This document shows, one piece after another, positions 33,530 to 41,690 of a stretch of 64,000 nucleotides of DNA. A program made the translations under genes and the position numbers. The notes under the pieces were generated by a model. It made no database searches. It had not been told where the DNA came from and saw nothing but the letters and a program-made list of their open reading frames with translations. Position 1 is the stretch's first letter. The number at the start of each line of letters is the position of its first letter. The DNA is from Streptomyces sp. Ag109_O5-1 (GTDB lineage Bacteria > Actinomycetota > Actinomycetes > Streptomycetales > Streptomycetaceae): the NCBI RefSeq assembly GCF_003814875.1, contig NZ_RKQF01000001.1, positions 8,928,001 to 8,992,000 on the forward strand, in the 5' to 3' direction.

Positions 33530-34381
33530 TTACGAGTCGCCGTCGGTTGTCGTGTGGGTGGCGAAGTCGCCGGTCACCGTGTACTGCTTGCCGTCCGCGC
33601 TGCCCGTGATCGTGTAGCTGTCGTCCTTGGCGTCGCGGCCGCCGCGCTCGTGGTTGTACTGGCCCGCGAACACCCACTGGCCGACCACGACCTTGGCGTC
33701 CGGCTTGAGCGTCCATGTGTAGACCAGGAAGCCGTCCTGCTCGGCCACGGTCTGCGTGAAGTCGGTCTCCGGCAGCGAGCGCCAGGCTCCGGTGTTGGAC
33801 ACCCCGCCGGTCTGCGCCACCTTCAACTGCACGGTGAGCGCGGTCAGTTGCTGAGAGACCTTCAGTGTCACGTCGGACTGCGCCCAGAAGTCGTTGCTGT
33901 GCGGGTCCACCGAGCCGTCCGACCACAGCGGACCGTCCTGCTCGCCCTTCGCGACCGGAGCCGTCGGGGTGGCGGAAGCCGTCGGAGATGACGAGGGCGC
34001 CGAACTCGCCTTGGGGGAGGCGGACTTCGAGGGCGTGTGCGCGGGCGGGGCGGCGGAGTGGGACGGTGCGGGGGTGGCCGCGTCCGGTGTCCCGGAGGGC
34101 GTCGGCGACACCGCGACCGTCTTCTCGGTGTGCGTGTCCTTCACGGCCGAGGCGACCGCGTAGCCGCCGACCCCGAGGACCGCGGCGACCGCGGCCGTGG
34201 CGCTGACCACCCGGACCCAGCCGAACACGGCCGGAAGGGTGGCGCGATGGCCGGGGCGGGCCGCCTGCGGGGCCATGCCCCGCTCGACCCGGGCCAGGAT
34301 GCGGGCGCGGTCGGGTTCGTGCGCCTCGGCCGCCTCGTGCAGCCGGGCGCGCAGCTCGTCGTGCACGTCCTGCTGCCTCAT
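33530..34381 (-). CDS. Membrane protein partner of sigma factor (anti-sigma-like)
   Basis: A 283-residue protein. A cytoplasmic N-terminal part (residues 1-55) is followed by one membrane helix (VVSATAAVAAVLGVGGYAV), a long Ser-Pro-Ala-Thr-rich extracellular stretch and a C-terminal globular domain ending in TVTGDFATHTTTDGDS. Its ATG overlaps the stop of the SigE-family sigma gene. Genes in this position usually encode a membrane anti-sigma factor or signal receiver, but no zinc motif (HxxxCxxC) is present. The role as an anti-sigma factor is therefore inferred from position and topology. Confidence 0.75.
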   Translation of the reverse strand: MRQQDVHDELRARLHEAAEAHEPDRARILARVERGMAPQAARPGHRATLPAVFGWVRVVSATAAVAAVLGVGGYAVASAVKDTHTEKTVAVSPTPSGTPDAATPAPSHSAAPPAHTPSKSASPKASSAPSSSPTASATPTAPVAKGEQDGPLWSDGSVDPHSNDFWAQSDVTLKVSQQLTALTVQLKVAQTGGVSNTGAWRSLPETDFTQTVAEQDGFLVYTWTLKPDAKVVVGQWVFAGQYNHERGGRDAKDDSYTITGSADGKQYTVTGDFATHTTTDGDS

Positions 34382-34947
34382 CGGTTCCTTCCTCCGCTCT
34401 GACCGGCACGCGGCGCCATCGCCGCGTGCACCCGCTGCGGAACACCCTGCTCGCCGAGGAGCTTCTGCAACTCGGCCATGCCCTTCGACGTCTGGCTCTT
34501 AACCGTACCCACCGAGATCCCCAGGGCGAGAGCGGTGTCCTTTTCCGACAGGTCGAAAGCGTGCCGAAGCACCACACACGCCCGTTTGCGGAACGGCAGG
34601 CGGCGCAGCGCCCCCTGGACGTCGACCACTCCGGCGATGTCGGGGTTCTCGGTGCTCTCCTCGCGGTGCGACCAGAACAGGGCGATACGGCGCCGCTCGC
34701 GCACGGCGCTGCGGATGCGGGTGCGGGCCAGGTTGGCGACGACACCGCGGGCGTAGGCCACCGGGTGGTCGGCCGCGCGCACCCGGTCCCAGCGGTGCCA
34801 CAGCGCCAGCAGGGCGTCGGCGGCCAGGTCGTCGGCGGCGTCCGACTCGCCGGTCAGCATGTACCCGAGACGGGAGAGTTCGGCGTAGTGGCGTTCGAAG
34901 AAGGCATGGAACTCCACGGAGGCGGCGTCGTCGACGACTGTGCCCAC
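34378..34947 (-). CDS. SigE-family ECF-type RNA polymerase sigma factor
   Basis: A 189-residue sigma factor. Region 2 (FFERHYAELSRLGYMLTGESDAADDLAADALLALWHRW) and region 4 (ALRRLPFRKRACVVLRHAFD, then ALGISVGTVKSQTSKGMAEL helix-turn-helix) are clear. The SigE-like label follows the family naming for actinobacterial sigma factors lacking region 3. The next gene, overlapping by ATGA, encodes its probable membrane regulator. A 7-bp inverted repeat lies 25 bases upstream. Confidence 0.9.
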   Translation of the reverse strand: MGTVVDDAASVEFHAFFERHYAELSRLGYMLTGESDAADDLAADALLALWHRWDRVRAADHPVAYARGVVANLARTRIRSAVRERRRIALFWSHREESTENPDIAGVVDVQGALRRLPFRKRACVVLRHAFDLSEKDTALALGISVGTVKSQTSKGMAELQKLLGEQGVPQRVHAAMAPRAGQSGGRNR

Positions 34948-34971
34948 GGGTGACCTCTTCTGTCCGGGTGT

Positions 34972-34989
34972 ATGTCATGCAGATGACAT
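34972..34989. promoter_or_regulatory. Inverted repeat upstream of sigma gene
   Basis: ATGTCAT-GCAG-ATGACAT is a perfect 7-bp dyad with a 4-base spacer, lying between the divergent sigma and purine-permease genes. It may be a regulator site for the sigma gene. Confidence 0.4.
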
Positions 34990-35219
34990 GCGACGGCCGG
35001 GGGTGCGCCCCGGCGGGAATCCGGAGCGTAGCAGTGATCGTTTCGTGTGCTTCGTACGGGGGTTCGGTGGTGGTGTGTCCGAGAGTACGACGATGGTTCG
35101 GTCCCTCGGAGCCGGTTGCGCCTGATTCCGTAACACGGGGAAAACCTGAAACAGGTTCAACGCGGGAACAATCCAGCCAGCATCCGCACACGTTCGATCA
35201 GGCAACGAGGAGTACGACC

Positions 35220-36671
35220 ATGTCCGAGACGCAGAAGGTGGACCGGCCCCAGGGCGCCGCGCCACCCGCCGGGAACAGCGTCGACCGGTTCTTCAAGATC
35301 TCCGAACGGGGGTCCACCTTCGGCCGGGAGATACGCGGCGGCTTCGCCACGTTCTTCACCATGGCCTACATCCTTGTCCTGAACCCCATCATCCTCGGCA
35401 GCGCCAAGGACAAGTTCGGACACAGCCTCGACACCGGCCAACTCGTCACCGCCACCGCGCTGGTGGCCTGTGTGATGACGGTCATCATGGGCGTCGGCGG
35501 CAACCTGCCCCTCGCGATCGCGGCCGGACTCGGTCTCAACGCGGTCGTGGCCTTCCAGTTGGCGCCGCTGATGAGCTGGTCCGACGCGATGGGCCTGGTG
35601 GTCCTCGAAGGCCTGCTGATCTGTGTGCTCGTTGTGACGGGCCTGCGCGAGGCGATCATGAACGCGATCCCGCAGCAGCTGAAGCAGGCGATCGGGGTCG
35701 GCATCGGCCTGTTCATCGCGTTCATCGGCTTCGTCGACGCCGGTTTCGTCAGCCGTATCCCGGACGCCGCGGACACCACCGTGCCGGTGCAGCTGGGTGC
35801 CGTCGGCAGGCTCACCGGCTGGCCCGTGCTCGTCTTCTGTCTTGGCGTGCTCCTGACCATCGCGCTGGTCGCGCGGAAGGTGAAGGGCGCGATCCTGATC
35901 AGCATCGTCACGATGACCGCCGTGGCGATCGTCATCGACTCGGTGGCCGACATCAAGAGCTGGGGCCTGACCACGCCGAAGATCCCGGACAAGATCGTGG
36001 CCGCGCCCGACTTCGGACTCGTCGGTCACTTCAACCTGTTCGGCGGCTTCGGCAAGGCCGGTGTCCTCACCGCCGTACTGCTGGTCTTCACCCTGATCCT
36101 GTCCGACTTCTTCGACGCCATGGGCACGATCGTGGGCATCAGCGCGGAGGCCGGACTGCTCGACGACAAGGGGCAGGTGCCGGGCATCGGCCGGGTCCTG
36201 TTCATCGACGGTGCGGCGGCCGTGGCCGGCGGCATCGGCTCGGCCTCCTCCAACACGGCCTACATCGAGTCGGCGGCGGGTGTCGGCGAGGGCGCGCGGA
36301 CCGGCTTCGCCAACCTGATCACCGGCGGGATGTTCGGGCTGGCCCTCTTCCTCACCCCGCTGCTCACGATCGTCCCGCTGCAGGCGGCGGCGCCCGCGCT
36401 GATCGCCGTGGGCTTCCTGATGATGACCCACGTCAAGCACATCGACTGGGACAAGTACGAGATCGCGATCCCGGCGTTCCTCACCATCGCCGCGATGCCG
36501 TTCACCTACTCGATCACGGACGGCATCGGGGCGGGCTTCCTGGCGTACGTGGTGATCAAGGCGGTGCTGGGGAAGGCGAAGGAGGTCAACTGGCTGCTGT
36601 GGGCCGTGTCGGCGTTGTTCCTGGTGTACTTCGCGATTGATCCGGTGGAGCAGATGCTGGGTGTGAAGTAG
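35220..36671 (+). CDS. NCS2-family purine permease (AzgA-like)
   Basis: A 483-residue membrane protein with about 12-14 segments. Family signatures are a GFATFFTMAYILVLNP start, GIGLFIAFIGFVDAG, SDFFDAMGTIVGISAEAGLLD and SSNTAYIESAAGVGEGARTG. These match AzgA-type hypoxanthine, adenine and guanine permeases. GAGGAG precedes the ATG. A hairpin-rich intergenic repeat follows and separates it from the convergent PBP gene. Confidence 0.9.
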   Translation: MSETQKVDRPQGAAPPAGNSVDRFFKISERGSTFGREIRGGFATFFTMAYILVLNPIILGSAKDKFGHSLDTGQLVTATALVACVMTVIMGVGGNLPLAIAAGLGLNAVVAFQLAPLMSWSDAMGLVVLEGLLICVLVVTGLREAIMNAIPQQLKQAIGVGIGLFIAFIGFVDAGFVSRIPDAADTTVPVQLGAVGRLTGWPVLVFCLGVLLTIALVARKVKGAILISIVTMTAVAIVIDSVADIKSWGLTTPKIPDKIVAAPDFGLVGHFNLFGGFGKAGVLTAVLLVFTLILSDFFDAMGTIVGISAEAGLLDDKGQVPGIGRVLFIDGAAAVAGGIGSASSNTAYIESAAGVGEGARTGFANLITGGMFGLALFLTPLLTIVPLQAAAPALIAVGFLMMTHVKHIDWDKYEIAIPAFLTIAAMPFTYSITDGIGAGFLAYVVIKAVLGKAKEVNWLLWAVSALFLVYFAIDPVEQMLGVK

Positions 36672-36699
36672 GAAGCTGCGCGATCGGCTGCGGGTGATT

Positions 36700-36780
36700 C
36701 GTGGCTGGTCACGCCCGCGCGGCGGTAGCCGCAAATCGACTACCGCCCCGCGCTTCCCGACGGGGCGCTTCAGCTCGGGG
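36700..36780. repeat. Dispersed intergenic repeat with hairpin, shared terminator
   Basis: GGCGGTAG (36721-36728) pairs with CTACCGCC (36740-36747). The preceding TGGCTGGTCACGCCCGCG and the GTAGCCGCAAATCGA core recur near 33297 and 56101. It lies between two convergent genes and probably ends both transcripts. Confidence 0.6.
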
Positions 36781-36783
36781 CGC

Positions 36784-38241
36784 TTATGTGAGAGCCGCCT
36801 GCATCATCGCCTTGGCCACCGGTGCCGCCAGGCCGTTGCCGCTGACCTCCGACCTCGCCGCGTCGGACTGCTCGACCATCACCGCCACGGCGACCTCCTT
36901 CCCCGTGCTGTTCGACTTGCCGAAGGACGTGAACCAGGCGAACGGCGTCTTGCTGTTGTTCTCGCCGTGCTGGGCCGTGCCCGTCTTGCCGCCCACCGTG
37001 ACGCCGGAGATCCGCGCGTTCGTGCCGGTGCCCTGCTCGACGACCGTCTGCATCGCGGACTGGAGCTGCTCGGCGGTGGAGGAGCTGACGATCTCCTTGC
37101 TGCTCGCGTCGTCGTCGTAGTTCTTGAGCACATCGCCGCCGCTGTCGGTGATCTGGGAGACCATATGCGGGGAGACCAGCTTGCCGCCGTTGGCTATGGC
37201 CGCCGAGACCATGGCCATCTGGAGCGGGGTCGCCGTGACGTCGAACTGGCCGATGCCGGAGAGGCCGGTCTGGGCCTTGTCCATGTTCTTCGGGTAGACG
37301 CTGGCGTAGGCCCGTACCGGGACGTCCAGCTTTTCGTCGTTGAAGCCGAACTTCTCGGCCATCGCCCGCACCTTGTCCTGGCCCAGGTCGACGGCCATCT
37401 TGCCGAAGACGTTGTTGCAGGAGTACTGGAGAGCCACCCGGATGGGGGCGTTCTCGCAGGGCGCCGAGGTGCTCTCGTTCCTCAGCGGGGTCGTCGAGCC
37501 CGGCAGGGTGTAGGGGTTGGGGCTCACCGTCTTGTCGTCGACGTTCTTGTAGAGCCCGTCCTCCAGCGCGGCCGCCGCGACCACCAGCTTGAACGTCGAA
37601 CCCGGCGGCAGCGGCTGGCGCAGCGCCCGGTTGGTGAGCGGCTTGTCCGAGTCGGCGTTCAGCGACTTCCAGGCCGAGCCGGCGGTGTTCGCGTCGGTGA
37701 GCGCGGAGGGGTCGTACGACGGGGTCGACACGACCGCCAGGATCTTGCCGGTCTTCGGGTCGATCGCGACCGCCCCGCCCTTCTTGCCGCCGAGGGCCTG
37801 GTACGCCGCCTTCTGGACGGCCGGGTCGATCGTCGTGATCACATTGCCCGGGGCGGCACGCTGGTCGGTGATCGTGTTCATGACGGTCTTGAGCTGGTTG
37901 TCGGTGCCGTTGAGCAGGTCCTGGTAGACGCCCTCCAGCTGGGTCGGTGCGTAGGCCTGTGAGGCATAGCCCGTCACCGCCGCGTACAGCTTGCCGTTCG
38001 TGTACGTGCGCTTGTACTTGAGATCGCTGCTGCCCGACGTCCGTCCCGAGCCGGTGATCGACTCACCGGCCACGATGATGTTCCCCAGCGGCTCTGAGTA
38101 CGTCTCGATGACGTTGCGCCGGTTGCTCTTGTCGTCCGCGAGGGCCTGGCCGTCGTAGAACTGCACCCATGTCGCCCTGACCAGCAGGGTGAGCACGAGC
38201 AGCAGCGCGAAGACGGACGCCCGCCTGATCGTCTTGTTCAT
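36784..38241 (-). CDS. Class B penicillin-binding protein, PbpA-like
   Basis: A 485-residue transpeptidase with one N-terminal membrane anchor (VFALLLVLTLLVRATW). Catalytic Ser215 and Lys218 (PGSTFK), Ser274-Cys-Asn276 and Lys419-Thr-Gly421 are intact, so it should crosslink peptidoglycan and bind beta-lactams. The size fits the short PbpA group of actinobacteria. No rodA or ftsW gene is adjacent in this window. Transcribed toward the purine-permease gene. Confidence 0.9.
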   Translation of the reverse strand: MNKTIRRASVFALLLVLTLLVRATWVQFYDGQALADDKSNRRNVIETYSEPLGNIIVAGESITGSGRTSGSSDLKYKRTYTNGKLYAAVTGYASQAYAPTQLEGVYQDLLNGTDNQLKTVMNTITDQRAAPGNVITTIDPAVQKAAYQALGGKKGGAVAIDPKTGKILAVVSTPSYDPSALTDANTAGSAWKSLNADSDKPLTNRALRQPLPPGSTFKLVVAAAALEDGLYKNVDDKTVSPNPYTLPGSTTPLRNESTSAPCENAPIRVALQYSCNNVFGKMAVDLGQDKVRAMAEKFGFNDEKLDVPVRAYASVYPKNMDKAQTGLSGIGQFDVTATPLQMAMVSAAIANGGKLVSPHMVSQITDSGGDVLKNYDDDASSKEIVSSSTAEQLQSAMQTVVEQGTGTNARISGVTVGGKTGTAQHGENNSKTPFAWFTSFGKSNSTGKEVAVAVMVEQSDAARSEVSGNGLAAPVAKAMMQAALT

Positions 38242-38322
38242 CCCACCCGGACAGACGAACGAAGGCGGGGCGTGCGTTCCCTGCGAACGGATTTCTCATC
38301 GTCCGTTCATTCGGGCGCGAGG

Positions 38323-39096
38323 TCAGAGCCGGCGGGTCGCCAGCGTCAGACGGTCCCGCGCGTCGAACAGGGCGTCCTTGATCATCTGCTCGTGGGCGGG
38401 GGTGAGGCGGGCCACCGGGACCGAGCAGCTGATCGCGTCGCGGGCCGGGGTGCGGTAGGGGATCGCCACACCGAAGCAGCGCAGCCCGAGCGTGTTCTCC
38501 TCGCGGTCGATCGCGAAGCCCTGCTCGCGGATCTGGTGGAGTTCCTCGATGAGCTTCTCGCGGTCGGTGATGGTGTGCTCGGTGAGCGCGGGGAGGGTCT
38601 CCGGCAGCAGCTTGCGGACCTGCTCGTCGGTGTGGGTGGCGAGCAGCGCCTTGCCGAGCGAGGTGGAGTGCGCGGGGAGGCGGCGGCCCACGCGGGTGAA
38701 GGGGCGCAGATAGTGCTGGGACTGGCGGGTGGCCAGGTAGACCACGTTGGTGCCGTCGAGACGCGCCAGGTGGATGGTCTCCGTGGTGTCGTCGGAGAGC
38801 CGGTCCAGGGTCGGGCGGGCCGCCGCGACCACCTCGTCGCCGTCGATGTACGACGTGCCGACCAGCAGCGCCCGCACCCCGATGCCGTACCGGGTGCCGG
38901 TCGCGTCCGTCTCCACCCAGCCCAGCTCCACCAGCGTGCGCAGCAGCATGTAGAGGCTGGACTTGGGATATCCGACGGCCTCCTGGACCGCCGCGAGGGA
39001 GTGCATACCGGGCCGGCCGGCGAAGTATTCGAGCAATTCCACGGTCCGCACCGCGGACTTGACCTGCGCCCCGCCGCCTGTCTCGCCTGCCGACAT
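38323..39096 (-). CDS. IclR-family regulator
   Basis: A 257-residue regulator. The N-terminal winged helix (VKSAVRTVELLEYFAGRPG, then SLAAVQEAVGYPKSSLYMLLRTL) and a C-terminal GAF-like effector domain (LPAHSTSLGKALLA, IREQGFAIDREENTLGLRCFGVAIPY) match IclR/KdgR proteins. Such regulators sense keto-deoxy sugar acids. It is divergent from KGSA dehydrogenase, and the operator-like dyad between them also occurs in front of udh and kdgD. The ATG at 39096 gives a conventional N-terminus; the open frame to 39150 runs into the promoter. Confidence 0.88.
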   Translation of the reverse strand: MSAGETGGGAQVKSAVRTVELLEYFAGRPGMHSLAAVQEAVGYPKSSLYMLLRTLVELGWVETDATGTRYGIGVRALLVGTSYIDGDEVVAAARPTLDRLSDDTTETIHLARLDGTNVVYLATRQSQHYLRPFTRVGRRLPAHSTSLGKALLATHTDEQVRKLLPETLPALTEHTITDREKLIEELHQIREQGFAIDREENTLGLRCFGVAIPYRTPARDAISCSVPVARLTPAHEQMIKDALFDARDRLTLATRRL

Positions 39097-39160
39097 CGCC
39101 CTTGACCCCTTCGTTGGACGGGAAATAGTCTCCAACAGCATATTCATCATCAGAGACAGC

Positions 39161-39176
39161 GTTCAGTATATCGAAC
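39161..39176. promoter_or_regulatory. Putative IclR operator, KGSA dehydrogenase promoter
   Basis: GTTCAGTATATCGAAC is an imperfect dyad in an AT-rich patch between the divergent iclR-type and dehydrogenase genes. Half-site spacing equals that at 10634-10649 and 10765-10780. Confidence 0.5.
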
Positions 39177-39236
39177 ACCCCTGGTGAATGACCCGGATAC
39201 TGCGGCAAGAAAACGCAACTCATGGAGGGACCCGCG

Positions 39237-40766
39237 GTGGCAGCAGCACCAGTCTGGAGTGTCGACCCGCGCACCGGGAAGCAGCGTGAACAGGTTGCGG
39301 TGGAGGCCACAGCCGAAGAGGTGGACGCCGTCGTCACGGCCGCGCACGCCGCACGCGGCTCCCTCGCCGACCGCACCGTCCGCGCCGCCTTCCTGCGCTC
39401 GGCCGCCGCCGGACTCGACGCGGCCAAGGACCGGCTGGTCGAGGCCGCCGACGCGGAGACCGCGCTCGGCCCGGTCCGGCTCACCGGCGAACTCGCCCGC
39501 ACCGTCTACCAGCTGCGGGCCTTCGCGGACATCGTCGACGAGGGCGCCTTCCTCGACGTCATCATCAACCACCCCGACGCCACCGCCACCCCGCCCATCC
39601 CGGACCTGCGCCGCTACAAGGTCCCGCTGGGTGTCGTCGCCGTCTACTCGGCCTCCAACTTCCCCTTCGCGTTCTCCGTCGCCGGCGGCGACACCGCGAG
39701 CGCGCTGGCCGCCGGCAACCCGGTTGTCGTGAAGGCCCACCCCGACCACCCGGCCCTGTCCGAGCTGGTCGCCAAGGTGCTGCGCCGGGCCGCCGCGGAG
39801 CACGGCATCCCGGAAGCCGTGCTCGGTCTCGTGCACGGCTTCCAGGCCGGCATCGAGCTGATCAACCACCCGCTGGTCGCCGCGGCCGGGTTCACCGGTT
39901 CCGTCCGGGGCGGCCGGGCACTGTTCGACGCGGCCGCCGCGCGGCCGGTCCCGATCCCCTTCCACGGCGAACTGGGCTCCCTCAACCCCGTCCTCGTCAC
40001 GGAGGCCGCGGCCGCCGAGCGGGGCGAGGAGATCGGTGCCGGGCTCGCCGGGTCGATGACCCTGGGCGTCGGTCAGTTCTGCGTCAAGCCGGGCCTGGTC
40101 CTGGTGCCGGCCGGCGCGGGCGGTGACGGCCTGGTCAAGTCCCTCACGGACGCGGTCAGCGACACCGACCCCGGTGTTCTGCTCGACCACCGGATGCGCG
40201 ACAACTTCATCGCCGGGGTCGCGGAGCGCGGCGAACTCCCCGACGTGGAGAGCCCGGTGACGCCGGGGGCGGGCGGCGAGCACACCGTCAGCGCCGGGTT
40301 CCTCTCGGTGGCGGCCAGCCGGCTGGCCGAGGCGGGGGCGTACGACCTGCTCCTGGAGGAGTGCTTCGGGCCGGTGACCGTGGTGGTCCGTTACGAGGAC
40401 CGGGACGAGGCGACGGCGGTGCTCTCGCGGCTGCCCGGAAACCTGACGGCGACGGTTCACGTCTCCGACGGCGAGGCTGCGGGGGAGGGGCTCGGGGCGG
40501 AGATCCTCGCGGAGCTCACGCCGCTGGCCGGTCGTGTGCTGGTCAACGGCTGGCCGACGGGGGTGGCTGTGGCCCCGGCCCAGCAGCACGGCGGGCCGTA
40601 CCCGGCGACGACGTCCACGTCCACCTCCGTGGGCGGTACGGCGATCGAGCGGTGGCTGCGGCCGGTGGCCTATCAGGGGGCGCCGTCGGCTCTGCTGCCG
40701 GCCGAGTTGAAGGATGCCAATCCGCTGGGGCTGCCTCGGAGGTTCAACGGGGTTTTGGAGCGGTAG
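39237..40766 (+). CDS. Alpha-ketoglutarate semialdehyde dehydrogenase
   Basis: A 509-residue aldehyde dehydrogenase. Catalytic Asn141 (SASNFPF), Lys166, Glu245 (FHGELGS) and Cys282 (GQFCVKPG) are present. The HGELGSLNPV and GQFCVKPG forms fit the NADP-type 2,5-dioxovalerate dehydrogenases (EC 1.2.1.26), which oxidise KGSA to 2-oxoglutarate. This is the final step for the products of both kdgD and the DHDPS-family gene in this window. GTG at 39237 is preferred to ATG at 39222 because GGAGGG lies between them at the right distance. It is divergent from an IclR regulator. Confidence 0.85.
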   Translation: MAAAPVWSVDPRTGKQREQVAVEATAEEVDAVVTAAHAARGSLADRTVRAAFLRSAAAGLDAAKDRLVEAADAETALGPVRLTGELARTVYQLRAFADIVDEGAFLDVIINHPDATATPPIPDLRRYKVPLGVVAVYSASNFPFAFSVAGGDTASALAAGNPVVVKAHPDHPALSELVAKVLRRAAAEHGIPEAVLGLVHGFQAGIELINHPLVAAAGFTGSVRGGRALFDAAAARPVPIPFHGELGSLNPVLVTEAAAAERGEEIGAGLAGSMTLGVGQFCVKPGLVLVPAGAGGDGLVKSLTDAVSDTDPGVLLDHRMRDNFIAGVAERGELPDVESPVTPGAGGEHTVSAGFLSVAASRLAEAGAYDLLLEECFGPVTVVVRYEDRDEATAVLSRLPGNLTATVHVSDGEAAGEGLGAEILAELTPLAGRVLVNGWPTGVAVAPAQQHGGPYPATTSTSTSVGGTAIERWLRPVAYQGAPSALLPAELKDANPLGLPRRFNGVLER

Positions 40767-40807
40767 CGCCGTGGGGGGCGTGGGGTGCGTTGCGGAGTGC
40801 CGGTTCG

Positions 40808-40866
40808 ATGTGGCTGGTCGCGCAGTTCCTCCCCCGGCCTCGGCCGGGGGTACCCCCAGCGCCCCT
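40808..40866. repeat. Dispersed intergenic repeat with hairpin
   Basis: TGTGGCTGGTCGCGCAGTTC matches the copy at 25465-25504. CCCCCGGCC (40831-40839) and GGCCGGGGG (40842-40850) form a perfect 9-bp hairpin followed by TACCCCCAG. It lies downstream of KGSA dehydrogenase and could act as its terminator. Confidence 0.65.
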
Positions 40867-40919
40867 TCAAGTTGGCCACCCCTGACCACGGCACATGGTT
40901 CTGCTGACACAATCCGACC

Positions 40920-41528
40920 ATGGACGTCGAACTTCCCGAACTTCCTTTCCCCCTCCGCACCTACGGGCCCGACGGGCACTGGTTCTACGAGGACGGTGTG
41001 CTCACCGGGTGGGCCGGGGCCCGGCAGGACCGGTTTGTGTCGCCCACCGGGGAGGCGCTGGATCCCGCCTCCGACGCGCCCCGGCTGCTGGGGGCGCCCG
41101 AAGGGGACTTCCAGCTGATCGCCCGGGTCACCGTCGGGTTCGGTGCCGCCTTCGACGCCGGAGTGCTGTACGTCCACGTCGGCGACCGGGCCTGGGCCAA
41201 GCTCTGCCTGGAGAACTCCCCGGACGTGCCCACCGTCTGCACGGTGGTCACCCGCGGTCACTCCGACGACGCCAACTCCTTCACGGTGGAGGGGAGTTCG
41301 GTCTGGCTGCGGATCAGCCGGACCGGGCGGGCGCTGGCCTTCCACGCCTCCCGCGACGGCAAGAAGTGGATCTTCGTGCGGCTGTTCACGCTGGGCGGCG
41401 AGAAGGAGACGGAGGACGCGCTGGTCGGCTTCATGACCCAGTCGCCGATGGGGGAGGGGTGTGTGGTGACGTACGACCACATCGAGTTCAGGCCCGACTG
41501 GCCGGCCGATCTGCGCGACGGAAGCTGA
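40920..41528 (+). CDS. DUF1349-domain protein
   Basis: A 202-residue protein of the DUF1349 family, which has a concanavalin/LamG-like beta-sandwich. Family features include FQLIARVTVGFGAAFDAGVLYVH, WAKLCLENS, SVWLRISRTG and KKWIFVRLF. There is no signal peptide. The function of the family is unknown; a carbohydrate-recognising fold is suggested but not shown. It stands alone between a repeat and the FrnE-like gene. Confidence 0.8.
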   Translation: MDVELPELPFPLRTYGPDGHWFYEDGVLTGWAGARQDRFVSPTGEALDPASDAPRLLGAPEGDFQLIARVTVGFGAAFDAGVLYVHVGDRAWAKLCLENSPDVPTVCTVVTRGHSDDANSFTVEGSSVWLRISRTGRALAFHASRDGKKWIFVRLFTLGGEKETEDALVGFMTQSPMGEGCVVTYDHIEFRPDWPADLRDGS

Positions 41529-41645
41529 GCGGCGGAAGCCGAGCGGCGGAAGCTGGGCGGCGGCGCGGCCGGCACGGAACCGGTGCGGGCCGGTCCGTAC
41601 CCGCGGTACGCGGTGCGGGGGAATGAAACGGGCTGGTTGAAGGTT

Positions 41646-41677
41646 CAGGTAGTTGAGAGACGTCTTATCACTACCTG
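41646..41677. promoter_or_regulatory. Inverted repeat before DsbA-like gene
   Basis: CAGGTAGT (41646-41653) and ACTACCTG (41670-41677) form a perfect 8-bp dyad with a 16-base spacer, ending 13 bases before the ATG. It overlaps the expected promoter and may be a repressor site. Confidence 0.45.
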
Positions 41678-41690
41678 GAGAGCCGAAGAC

